A DNA stretch of 64,000 nucleotides from a virus: positions 1 to 64,000 of the IMG/VR virus record IMGVR_UViG_3300025086_000013. One strand, 5' to 3'. The notes beneath the pieces are model-generated. The model saw only the letters and a list, made by a program, of their open reading frames with translations. It searched no databases and had not been told where the DNA came from. Numbering within the stretch: position 1 is the stretch's first letter; each line of letters starts with the position of its first letter. Position numbers and translations under genes: made by a program. Below are positions 24,601 through 36,400 of this stretch, piece by piece.

Positions 24601-27421
24601 CTTCTGAAAAATCTCTTGATGAATAATTATTAATAAATGTTTTAACATAGTTGTCTATAGCGTCATTTATAATTCCTTCTTTTCCTTCTTTTATATTACC
24701 TAATCCATCATATTCACCATTAACTTCATTAAGTTTTTCTATTAACTTTAATATTAAACTTTTTTGCTTAGACTTAAGACCCGCTATATTTTTAATACTT
24801 GTCAAACCTTCATAAGTACTTATCATTTTTTGAAAGTTTAGAATAACAGATATATATTCTTCAGAGTTCCAGTTGTCTTCGTTATGTGCATACTCTATAA
24901 ACTCATCCATAGTTTCAATTGCTTGCTCAAGTAATTTACTATATGCCGGACTGATCTCACCTTTAACTATTGCAGCATTAATCATAGATGATGTTCTCTG
25001 TATTTCAGAGATCATGTCCTGTTTACTTCTTATAAGCTTTGTGCTATCTGTTAATTTTGAAATTGCTTTATCTCTAGCAATTAATGCAACATCATAATTC
25101 ATCATTACTTCAAGCACAGATTGTTCTGTTTCGTGTGCTAATGCTTGTTCTTCTGCCTGAGCTTCATCATCATTTAATTCTGTAGGATTTACATTAGCTC
25201 TTTTAAACGCGTCATCTAATTTTTGTTCAGCATAAGGATCAATAAAAGGCGTTACAATTTGTTCTAAAGCATAGGTACCATTATCAAGTTTTACATCTTG
25301 TGATGGAGCATGATTTATTTCATCTTCTAATACAAAGTCTTGTAAAAATTTTTGATTTTTACCTTCACCTTTCATACGTACATTCACATGTAATGTAGTT
25401 GCTTGATCAACACTAAAACCCATATTTTGTAGTATTGTTCTATATGAATTAACCTGAAGGTTTTGCAATTGTCTCTTAGAAAATTTTTGCTGATCTTCAT
25501 GTTTTAAAGCAGGATTATAAAACATACTACCATATGTTACAGGATATTTTACATCTTGTTTTAATTGCACACCTTTACTATGCATTTCATATATAGAATT
25601 TTTACTTGTTTTTAAATCTATAATATCCATTGACCCATCTTTATTAACCATTAATAAATCAATAGATCCTGCTGTTTCTGACACAGCATCTGCAATAACA
25701 ACTTGAGGAATTAAAAGACCTGATCTAGATATACCTTTAAGTCTATTTGTAATATCATTATAAAATCTTCTAGCAGTTTCTGGAGTTAAAATTTTTAAAT
25801 CTAAAGTACTTATGTCTTCACCTAAAGCATATGCCTCAACTATAGAATCCATTTCATTTCCAAGTTCTACATTTAGCTGAAAGTCTTTTTCAGGAACATA
25901 TATTTCTGTTAAAGCATCTCCTGCAGAATCTTCTAGTTTTCTTAAATTAGTACCTATAGGATTTAATTTTTCAAGTTCTTCTTTACTAGTATCATATTTT
26001 TTTAATACATCATTTAATTTTTCACCTTTTTTAAGTTGATGACTCTTAGACATATAGCCACCTGCCTTTGTAGTTACACCATTATATTCTTCTAATGTTT
26101 CTATATTAATATATTTGTGATCTGTTTTATTTAATATAACTAATGGATGATTTTGACTACCTGTTATACCAACAGTAAAGTCTCCATATTGTTTTGCTCT
26201 ATCTGCTATAGAAGCATGAAACAATTGTTCAAGTACAATTTTTTGTTGTGGAGATTGAGCCTGTCCTTTTAGCTCTTCATAAACAGCCTTTTTCTGTTTA
26301 GTCATACTATAATAAATACCTGTGTCTCTTTTAATTGCTTTTTCAAGATTAAAGCTTAAACCTCCTGTATTAAGTAGTTTAGCAATATCTGACATGTTAG
26401 TACCAGTACGTATCATTCCGGGAGATAGCTTTAAAGATTCACCTGTAACGTATGCGTTTAGATCCTTAATTATATCCAGTAACCATTGTAAAATTTGTTT
26501 AACTTTATATCTCCAATCCATAGTTGGTTGGGTTTCATACTCTTTTTTAAAGTGTCTAGATAAAGATTGAGTCACAAGTTCTTTGTCTCTATATGTTTGA
26601 TCAAAACCATCTTTATCTCTGTATGCTCTATCAATCTCCTGTCTTAGTGTTGGAAATGTTTTTCTTGCTTCCTTAACTAATCCAGGAAATAAATTAATAC
26701 CATCTGCCTCAAGAGCATTAATAAAAGGATGTAAGACTTCTTCAATTGCTGTTTCTGAAGTTACACGTCCTTTAATTAAAACGGCATAACCTAATGAATA
26801 AAAACTTTTTATATTTTTAAAGTCTTGTTTTTTTTCTGTTCCATATTTAAATTGTGGTAATGCATCATATGCTTGCTTAGCTTGTGTTTCATCAAGAACT
26901 CTAATTTTTACATCAGGAAATAATCTTGTTAAGTGAGAAATAATATCTGCAGTATGAACTGTATCTTCAGAAGGTAAAATATTATCTTTAGTTTTTAATT
27001 TTGTGTGATCAATAGAAATCCTAAATGCTTTAGTAGTTTCTTCCATTATAACTGCATCTGGAGTTATTCCCCATACTTCTAATAATCTTTCTATTTTCTT
27101 TTTATTTAAAGCTAATGTAGCTGGATCAGAAACTGTAGATCCTTGAGGTGTATTATTAACATAAAACTTACCATGTAATCTACTAATAAGTTTTTTATCT
27201 CTTAAGTTTTCTAATATAGTTTCTGCTAGAACTCTACCTTGTATACTATTAAAAGCATTTTGTTTTTGTAAAAACGCTTCTGCTTGTGTTATTGTTGGTA
27301 TAAGATCTGAGTTGTTTACTTTTTGCCAACCGTTGATAATACTATCTACTACAATTGGTTTTTCAAATTTTGCTTCTAAGGCTTGATACTCTGCGGTATT
27401 CTTATTAAAACATGTGGCCAT
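21668..27421 (-). CDS. Giant virion protein with PD-(D/E)XK nuclease motif, 1917 aa
   Basis: Residues about 205-290 hold AIEEVLHPFINAL (H231) and KELVTQSLSRHF, resembling the metallopeptidase-like domain of phage polyvalent proteins, but without a full HExxH. Residues about 570-680 hold a nuclease core: D588 in GSIDLLM, D602-L-K604 in MDIIDLKTS, then a Q/Y-rich helix. The remainder is charged, helical and coiled-coil-rich (about 760-1400), and a late hydrophobic helix (LTLIMATFMLKVIVSSLF, near 1770) could insert in a membrane. There is no signal peptide. Size, position next to the RNA polymerase gene and layout fit an internal virion protein ejected with the genome. The nuclease could process incoming or host DNA. 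Confidence 0.75.
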   Translation of the reverse strand: MATCFNKNTAEYQALEAKFEKPIVVDSIINGWQKVNNSDLIPTITQAEAFLQKQNAFNSIQGRVLAETILENLRDKKLISRLHGKFYVNNTPQGSTVSDPATLALNKKKIERLLEVWGITPDAVIMEETTKAFRISIDHTKLKTKDNILPSEDTVHTADIISHLTRLFPDVKIRVLDETQAKQAYDALPQFKYGTEKKQDFKNIKSFYSLGYAVLIKGRVTSETAIEEVLHPFINALEADGINLFPGLVKEARKTFPTLRQEIDRAYRDKDGFDQTYRDKELVTQSLSRHFKKEYETQPTMDWRYKVKQILQWLLDIIKDLNAYVTGESLKLSPGMIRTGTNMSDIAKLLNTGGLSFNLEKAIKRDTGIYYSMTKQKKAVYEELKGQAQSPQQKIVLEQLFHASIADRAKQYGDFTVGITGSQNHPLVILNKTDHKYINIETLEEYNGVTTKAGGYMSKSHQLKKGEKLNDVLKKYDTSKEELEKLNPIGTNLRKLEDSAGDALTEIYVPEKDFQLNVELGNEMDSIVEAYALGEDISTLDLKILTPETARRFYNDITNRLKGISRSGLLIPQVVIADAVSETAGSIDLLMVNKDGSMDIIDLKTSKNSIYEMHSKGVQLKQDVKYPVTYGSMFYNPALKHEDQQKFSKRQLQNLQVNSYRTILQNMGFSVDQATTLHVNVRMKGEGKNQKFLQDFVLEDEINHAPSQDVKLDNGTYALEQIVTPFIDPYAEQKLDDAFKRANVNPTELNDDEAQAEEQALAHETEQSVLEVMMNYDVALIARDKAISKLTDSTKLIRSKQDMISEIQRTSSMINAAIVKGEISPAYSKLLEQAIETMDEFIEYAHNEDNWNSEEYISVILNFQKMISTYEGLTSIKNIAGLKSKQKSLILKLIEKLNEVNGEYDGLGNIKEGKEGIINDAIDNYVKTFINNYSSRDFSEAELENLLLTAKDIGLLEYQTGDMATSRDTILALMDKLYKRKVQEVLDKIEMRNATVRKLAKKIEKLGGNNYDFMLVLDDNGLPTGHYVKAIGQEYYKMRKALSDALRDEDGNPLEYVVKDNLSDLTKTEIDHNKKLHAARKAFGDFAKAERVLNDVRYDGKYHKYTKEFLTERSKYMVFRKGKWRKKAKVNDIDFASFQTKYYETKEYYKASYTRDEMNGHVKLMTDPFVKPEYVEKRQISSEGKDMRSAKYKKLMNPPAGNALAQAQKEFYEMYVEMFENDLLKKLPMHVNHQMVGRIPLIKETSLRKVKNAPNIIGSLWSKVISIPKNTYNYFFTKTYKTKVVLTDENGQFTNTLPIYYVGNPKNEETLQNIDNEINSLIAKRKAKEITEGEFNEKTEDLKRKRNKIQSRPALNEISTDMADNLIKFSSMAEHYEIMNGIEDTLSAMVKVLEKREYSPSDGSKITTFVKGKLKKVGIKSKTALEDPLIVRRAKKWMKMVYYDNDEETQGFFDKVTKGLISYTSLTYVGMNPFGNINNYAIGRLNNFVETMGGRYYDRKAGVRATVEFNKRMIPDFFKRIAYGQTFVGDVTGLGPSQYDKYRPGSKYEALVDLFRMMDDKADIREQNQLGSKKESTIRRAMGWGYMLQDAAEYNVQTKVGMATLMSTKIKNSKTNDVISLFDAYQYNQQTGELTMKDGYDTLINYQSGKETKWDENARYDTRNYIREVNKQIHGNYAYQDRMVMQSHSLGHLAAQFHKWIAPAIKARYREEYFDENLGWVEGRYKTFVSFAGHVAKNLLSARKAATEWKESQDPDKAKMKMENIYRTTAELTLIMATFMLKVIVSSLFDDEDEDKSVARKRAENALLFQLDRQRREMIQFMPVVGWYEAYNMMKNPISSIRMLGEMNDALVSMVQTPYLYIVKDEDEFYLDSRVTYQRGDKKGSLKLNKELRDVAPGLYALNRWWSYDTIKNFHIK

Positions 27422-27455
27422 TTTTTTATGGAATTAAATTAATAAATTATTAAAA

Positions 27456-30400
27456 TTACTTATAACATTTTTGCATTTGTTCTAAAAACTGTTCTAAGTT
27501 AAACTGATTATTTGAATCTTCATAATGTTTTATAAGATCTTTTAGTCTATCTCCTCCTAACTTCATGCTTGATATTATTTTTCCTTTTTGCATATCTGTT
27601 AAATCTCCCCACACTTCTGCTAATTTAAACTTATCATTTTGATTAACATCTTTAGATCCTATATCATCTTTAGTTGTACTTGCTTGTACATTGTCTGCTT
27701 TACCAAAATTAAGTACAACTTTTTTTGGTGCTTGTTCTTCTAGTCCCTTTCCTTTTATATTTTTATTCACAATTTCTTCTGCTTTATCTATAGTGGTATC
27801 ACCAACTATTTTATCTTTTTTTATAGCTCTTAAACCTTCATTGCTTGCAGCTACTCTTTCTATATCAGTATCACTAAGAGTTTTTTTCTTTTCATCTTTT
27901 ATCCACTTGTTTAATTTATCTTTTGTATAGTTTTCTTTATACTTAGATAGATCACCAAAGTTATTACCTTTTATTGAAACTTGTTTTTGTTTTTCTCTAA
28001 TTGTTTTGTAAGATGTTCTTCTTTGTAATTTTCCATCTTTACCAATATTAAAAATAAATGCTATAGGTGTTTGTTGTTTACTTCCATAAGGATCAAATTC
28101 TACATATTCAGCTCTTGTTCCATATGCAGCACTTTGTGCTTCATCTACATTAAGCATATCTTTTTGGGCTTTATATTGTCCTTCTGTATATGGAGTAAAT
28201 ATTTTTTCTAACCTGTAGTGTTTTATTTCTGTCCCGTCATCAACTAAATTACCTTTGTCATTTCGTTTTTTTACTGGAACCTCTATTTTGACCGCATAAG
28301 GAAATTTATGAATCTCTTGAGTCTGACCCTCATAATCTACTTCTACTGCTCTAAAACCTGCAGAATTAATTTTTTTAGAATTTTTCCACATCTTACTCTT
28401 TTTGTCATACTTATTCCATTTTCTATATTGTTTTTTACCTTCTTTATATACTATTTTACTTTGTCTAGTACCCGCTGCTTGATCTATAATAAGAGTATTA
28501 TCTTCTAAGTTTAATACTACAGGAGACATTCCTGGTGACTTAACTCCTTCAATTGATGCAGCAACATCTGTATCTATTTTTATAATTTTTTTATCTGTTT
28601 CTTTTATATCATAAACATATAATGTTAATTCATTTGTTGTATCTCTTAACCAGTCTTTAGTAAAATTATATTTTGCATCTGCCACTTTTTCAAAACCTTC
28701 TGACTTTATCATTTTTTCTTTACCTCCAGCTTCTTCAATGTTTAATTCTCCTCTATTTGTAACTTCATAAACTACCATCTTTCCAGTCTTAGGATCTTTA
28801 AACTCAACTAATTTAGATTCTCCTACATTTATGTTTATTTTTTTAGCACTTTCTTCTCTTCTAACAGTTGTGGTTTTTTCCCCTTTTATAATTTTCTTTA
28901 TGTTGCTTTCATCCATTGGTATATTAGCAGCTGTACCTGGTTTTGCTTTTTTCTTTACAGTTGGATTTTTAAATCCAAATTCTTCTAATAATCTTTTTTG
29001 TAAAAAGTCATAAGTCTTTGGTGCTTTTTCTTTTAACTTATATATATCTTCTACACCTACACCCTCTTCATTAAACACAACAGTAGCACCTGTTTCTTCT
29101 CCTGCCTGTTTTATTGCTTCTATAGCATCATTAATTTTATTTTGATTATCTTCAAGTTCACTATCAGTATAGTAAGAACTATCATCCATACCTTTATTCT
29201 TTTTAACAGGGATAGCAAATACATTAGGTAAATTTCTAAGACTACTAAAACCAACATTACCTTGTTGAGCTTCATTATCTGATATAACAAATATTTTATT
29301 TGATTGTTCTTCTATTGTATTCCTTTTTAAATTCTTTTTTAATTCTACTTCACCTTTAAAATCATATTCTTTCTTTTGTAGAACACTAACATATACTACT
29401 GTTTTATCTTTATTTGTTCTATTTAATTTTTGCAATAAATGATCAGCTGATGATGATTCAAAATATAATAATGAATATTCTGCTAATTCGCTAAAGGTCA
29501 TACCAAAAATGTTTTTATAGTCTTCATCTAAACCTTTATACCCTGCTTTTGCTGGTGGTTGTTTTGCAAATAAATTTGCCACATCAGAAGAAGCTTGTAA
29601 AAATCTTTCAAGTAAAACTGGAGGAACTATATTTAAATATGATCCAGCTCTAAATTGAAAACCATCTTTAACTAATAGGTAATTTATTAAATGTGTTACT
29701 GCAGCTCTTGATTTTTTGTCACCATCTAATAATGAAACTAACCCTGCTTGTAGTTTTTGAATTTGACTATCTTTTAATTGTGTCCATGAATTAACTTTAG
29801 CTCTATTTATTCCAGCTTTATTAACAGCTGTATTGGCTTTATCATTAAATAAAAACTCATTAATAAAATCATTTTTAATACCTTCTTTTTTAAGATAATC
29901 TCTAAGACTTGTTATTACTTCTACAATATCTACTGGTCCATCCATTTCTGGATATATTAAAGAATTTCTAACAGAAGATAATGCTTCTGGATCTGCTATA
30001 TCTTTTAGTAATTTTATATATGCAATTCCATCAACAAAACTTAATAAGTCTTTTCTAGCTTTTGATCTTGCAGCTTTTGCAAGAGCTGGGTTTAATGCAC
30101 CCATGTTAGCACTTATAACACTATTAATCTTTTTAAAGGGTTGAGATGCATATATAACTTGTTTTTGTAATAGTTTTTGTGTAAACTGTTTCCATATTCC
30201 ATAAAAGGTGGATTGCATTGTTGTACCTTTTTTTGGTTTAAATATTTTTCTTACATCAATAGATAATTCACTTTCACCCATTTCATTATCTGAGGCTTCT
30301 ATACCTAAAGAAGCAACAGAAGCTTCAGCAGCTTCAACAGCGTCTACATCTCTACCCATACCTTTAAACATATTTGCAAAAGCTGATAACTCTTTTGTTT

Positions 30401-33400
30401 GTTCAGATATAGTTATCATATTTAAAAACTGATTAAGTATAGCAATTTCACTTCTAATATAATCAGTTGACATTCTTGTACCAGTCTCTCTTGCTTCTTG
30501 TTCTAATGCCTCATAGTTTTCTATATGTTCTTCTAATAATGAATCATTAACAGGAACTTGTTTGGCTTCTTTAGCTATTTCTGAAGAGTAGCTAGTTAAA
30601 CTTTTTAATCTTTTTATAACTAAACCTTTAATACCAGGATCAGTAGGTTTATCTTTATGCATTGCAGAAAAATACATTTCTTTTATTTGAGGATGGTTCA
30701 CTAACATAACACTTGTATAAGGATCTATACCTAACGCAACCATATTTGCAACAACCCCTAAAGCATGTTTATTTAAACCCATTTTTCCAGCAAGAACATG
30801 TTTACCGTTATCTGTCATACCAGTTATAAATGAAGATATCCAATATTGAACTCTATCTCCTTGTTTATTTTGCTTACCTGTTTTAGGATCTATAATATAA
30901 TCTACATCATAAGTATTATAACTGTGACTATTAAATCTAGGAATAGGAAGAGATACAAAATCATTTTTTTCTCTAAGTGATATTTTAAAATCTTTTAACC
31001 ATCCTAAATATACATTTGGTAATACAACTGATCCAATATTTCTTGCGCCTTCTTTTACATTAGTATATGCTATGGTCTGGCCATTCATATTATCTATATC
31101 CATACCAGCTTCTCCTGCTTTTGCAGCTAAAGTTGGAAGTCTATCTTTTATTTTTTCCCACATGTCAGCTAAAGGATCAATTACAGCTGGTTCATTTTTA
31201 ATACCTAATCTACGCCCAGGTAATACTTTAGTCATACCATTATTACCAAGAAGAGCAAATTTATAATCTAATATATTATTATTGTAACCACCAGCATAAG
31301 GTTCAGAATATAAAACTCCTGTTTGTTTTTTTCCTTTAGAATCTTTATATGTATATTCTTTTTTATTTGATTCTCTAAATTCTTTATATTCATTTTTTGT
31401 TACAGGTAGTCCTAAAACTTTTAATGCTCCTGCTATATGTTTATTCTTTCCAAAGAATTCCATGATTTGTGCATCAGTAGCTTTTTCATTTACATCTATT
31501 TCATCTTTATATAAAGGATCAAATCCACCTGTTTCATTTTCATTTTTAGTTGGATCATAATCATATCCATTTTCTTTTGCCCATTTAGCTTTTACATTTT
31601 TAGGATCTGTTCCAGATAGTAGTCCAGATTTTTTATCCTTAGTTGCCCATGTTAAGTATTCATCAAATATAACATCAGCAGGTTTTTCAATTTCATACTT
31701 GCTATCATATAAAATACCCTTATTACTTCTCCATTTTTTAACAGCCATTGCCATGGAAGAACCTTTATCATTTTGATATTCTAGTGTTTTATATCTTATA
31801 TAGTCTGCAAATTGTTCATTTAAAGTAGCACCTTTACCATATTCTTTAAAATTACCTTGAGTATCAGTATAAAATTCTTTGTTTTGAATATATAATTTAT
31901 CAATATCAAAGTCAGCTCCTGATACTTCAATTAGTTCTCTAGGAAATACTGCAGTAGATCCTTTAGCAGCTGACATAAAATCAACAATTTTTAAATTTAT
32001 TGCTGAGTGTTTATCTTGAGAAGGAATACGTACACCAAATTGTTTTGCAATAGCATCTGGTATAGGTTTAGTAGGATCTAAGTTTTCCATTATTTCTCTG
32101 AAGTGTGGTGGTAATATAAATTCAGCATATACTAAATCAGTAGGAATTAATTGATTGTTCTCATCTTTCATTAATTTACCATCCTTATTTCTTTTATACT
32201 CTTGAACATCATACCTTAATCTATCTATATATAAATCACCAACTTCTAATCCTGAAAATTTTCCATCTGTATTTTCAGTAGCTACTGGATTCCCTTCATT
32301 ATCTAATGCTAATTTAGATTTTTCTGAATCACTCATTCTTTTAAAACCTTCTGTACTTACAACAGTCCATGCAATAGGGTTGCCATCTTTATCTTTAGCA
32401 TCAACTCTTTTAACTACATTTACACCATAGTCAGACATAAGAACTACATTATGACCTGGTTGTTTTTCACTTAATACACCCTTACTAAAGAATGTCATAA
32501 ATAGTTCTGACATTTTTTGTATAGTAATAGGGTTATTTAATTCATAATTAGGTTGTCCTGTTATTCTATCATAGGAAAAGAATTCTAAGTATTGTGATTT
32601 AGATTGAGAAGATTCTAATGCTGCTATAGCAAAATCTAGAAAAGATTTTAAATCTAAAGAAACTTCATTAGCATTAAAAGATTTATCTATTTCACCTAAT
32701 GCAGTACTAAGATCAAAGATAAGGCTTCTTCTGTCTAAGTACTTAAGCTCTACTCTATTAGATATAGAATAGTGATATAAGCTTTTAAGTTCTCCTATTG
32801 TTATTGTCTTATCACCAATAACAACTTCAACACTAGGATCCTGTTCATTAAGTATTAAATTTTTAATTTGTCTAGGATCAACAATTTCTGTCTTATTAGA
32901 AGGTGTTACTTGTTGAAGTCTCATGTAATCTGCATTAAGCACAGATACATTTTTTGAATTTATAAAAGTATTTGATTCAAATAGATCTGCATGTTCTGCA
33001 ATATTTTTATTAAACATTTTAGAAGCAGATTTAGGAACAGCCATTATAACTCTATTGTTTTCTTTTTCCCATGTCTCTAATTTTGTTCTTAAATTATATT
33101 GTTTTATTCTATGTGGATAAGGAGTTCTTACACCTGTATTTACATCTATGTAACTATCATCGTCTGGTATAAGATATGTTTCTGACATTTTTATAAATAT
33201 ACTTCCATCTCCATATACCCACTTCTTAGAGTTTAATTGTGCATCTAATTGTTTATATCCTATACTACTTTTATCAGCAGCACCAAACATTTCTTCACCT
33301 GTTATTTGTTCTCCTTTTTCAAGTCTATCTATTAGATTTGCTTGTTGTTTAGTTAATTCACCAAGACCAAAATACTTATATCTAAAACCTTTTAATGTAC

Positions 33401-36400
33401 CATATACTTGAGCATCTGTTTGAGAAATTGCATCACCCGGTTTGTCAGTATAAAATTCACTATCAATTTCAGGATCATTAAACACTATCATATCTATTTC
33501 TGTCAAAGTGTGTTTAACACCTAAGCTTGGAGCAGTAATTATTGACTTAGCACTTTTTCCTGCAGCATTTTGCATTTTTGCTCTTTTAATAGCATCTATA
33601 GGATCTTTTATTTTCATTGCTTGATTCCCAAGAAGTAATTGATTTATAGATTTTGTATTGAGCCAATTGCTAAGAAATATTTGCTTAAGGTTATATTCAA
33701 GTTGATTAGCTTTTAAATTTAAAGCTTCCATAGAAGTTTTAGTTTCTTGATTAACACCTCTATCTGCTTTACCTTCTTTTTTATTTATTGATAATTGTGT
33801 TTTAATTCTGTTATCAATAAGTTTTTCTGCTTTTATTTTCTTTGCAGTTTTTATAAACTCATCTGATTGAGCTAATAAAGCTTCTTGAATAAATTCTTGT
33901 GATGTTATTCCGCTTTCATGTTTAAAGCTTGCCATAGCGTCTTTAAAGCTTTTAGCTTTTCTTGCCTCTTTTTCTAAATGTCTTTTTAAAGAATTATCAA
34001 ATACATTTCCTTCTTGCTCAAATTCTCCTAGCTCTGCTCTTTCTATTTGAGCATCTTCAATAGGTTGTATTTTAATTCTATGTAAAATATTATTACCGTT
34101 ACCTTTAACACCATTAAACCATTCTTGTAATCTTTTACTTTTTACATAGTATGTATTATTATCATTGTCAATAACTTCAAATTTAAAAACATCATCTGAA
34201 TCTTTTTGTATTGAGTCACCTAGTTCTTCTATTACAGCATCAATATTTACATCCGTTCTTTGCACTATACCTTGATGTGCTACCTGATACTCTATGCCAT
34301 TTATTATAACTGTAGCACGTGTATTTTCACGCATACCTGTTATACCTCCTTTCTTTAAGAATACTTTTTGAGTAGCTCCTTCTTTTGTAATTAAAGGAAA
34401 ATCAGCTGATCCTAATCTTTTCTTTACAGCGTCTTCAGTAACCTCCACTCTTTTATCTGCTGTTCTTCTTATAGTTGTAACTTCTGAAGTTTGTGTTAAT
34501 TTATAAGCTCTATACTTTTTTTGATTTAAATCATTTTTAGTATCATTAATTTCTTCTAGACTATTAGCATCATTAAATCCATCTATAATATCTTCATCTG
34601 CTGTTGGGTTTAATAATTTTTCTGTTTCCTCTAGAATAATATTATATTCTTTTTCAACTTCTGCAATCCAATTATCAAGATAATCTTTTCTTAAACTAAC
34701 ATCTCCTGTTTTTTTATTTGTTTCAACAGCTTTATTTACAGGAGCTTCTATCCAGTCTGAAGTATTTGATTCACTTAAAACTCTAATTAATATAGGTGAT
34801 GTTGAAAAATAATCAATCTTTCCATTTTCATTTGTATATTCAATTTCATCTATTTTTCCTGTTACAGGATTAAAGTTTAATAAGTACATGTTTATCATGT
34901 TAGCTAAAAACTCATTTGGTCTCATTTCACCATAGCTTACACCTGGCATATTATTAGCATCAAGACCTTTGTTTTCTATAACAGTTCCATCCTTAGTAGT
35001 TGTAGTTGTAGTTTCTTTCATACCTATCATTCTGATAGCTTTAAGTTTTTTCAACTCTCCAAGTTTTTGCATTCTTTTGTCATTAGCTAGAAAGTTCTGT
35101 GCTAAATATCCAGTAGCATCATTATTCATAACTTCCTCTAGTCCACCTTGTTTATTTATCATTGCAATTTTCTGTAAATGATAAGTAGGTAACTGATGAG
35201 CATATATATAATTTCCTTTAGGATCTAAAAATACAGTTGTCCCTACAGTTTCATCAAAAGCAGCATTAGCAAGAGCCCATTTACCAAGTCTTTTTTTAAT
35301 ACCTTCTGGTTTTTCTTGTTCAGCTTTACTTTCTATATCTTCTTGTAAAGCCTCTAACTCTTCTGCATTTTGATTATCTAGAAATAAATTTTCTCCTCTT
35401 ACAAGAGACTGTTCTAATTCTGAAAGGTCTTCTATTGTAACAGGATTTTCATCAAACAAATCTGTTATAGAAGATTGATAAGGTGTAACAGCATCAGTCT
35501 TACCTGTTGATAAAATACTATACTGCACATATGCTGCACTTAAACTAATACCTGTAAGTTTTTCTAAATCTGCTGCAATTTCTTTTGAAACTTTTTTTAA
35601 TAAGGAATCAGATATAGTATTTTTTCTCATTTGTGATCTAAGTCTATCTAACACATCTTGAAGTTGTGTAAAATAAGGAGAATATACATTTACATCTTGC
35701 CCCTTTTTATTAGTTTCTATTCTTGGTTTTAATTTTTGAAATACTTGATCAAATGCTTCTCCCCATAATGCTAGTTGAGAATGTGCATCATCTTTTTTAT
35801 TTGCAGCAAATAAGCTTGTTTTACCTGAAGCTTTATCTCTTAATGCAAATATATAATCAACTCTAAATTGACTAAACCCTTTTATAACTTTTTGGTAAAA
35901 TATAGGATCTAAAGGTGTAGGTACTACTCCCTCTTCCATTATTTTAGTCATTGCATCTTGATAACCATTTTGTCCATACAATCTAACAAAAAAGTTTTTA
36001 ATAACAGCCGCACCATTTACACTTGTTTCACCAAATAGTAACATCTTTTTTAACATAGATATTTCATCTACTGCTCCTGCCATTGATTTAAGCATACTAT
36101 TATATGCTTGTATATAGTCAACACCTGTTCTAAGTACTAATTGATCTTTAGGAGCTGCTTCTGGATTTATTATTATATCTTTACCATATTTATCTTGTTC
36201 TTTGACTGAAGTAGTAGCAATAAATAAACGTAACTCAGTACTAAGATTTTTAAATCCTCCTTGTTGATTTGCTTCATCATCCCATTGTTCACCTCCGTTT
36301 TCTTCTTTACTTTCTAGTGCATCATGTTCATCCACATGAGTTTCAAATTCTTGTTTAGTTTGAAGAAGATCTAAATACTCTCTAGCTCCTTTTCTTATTT

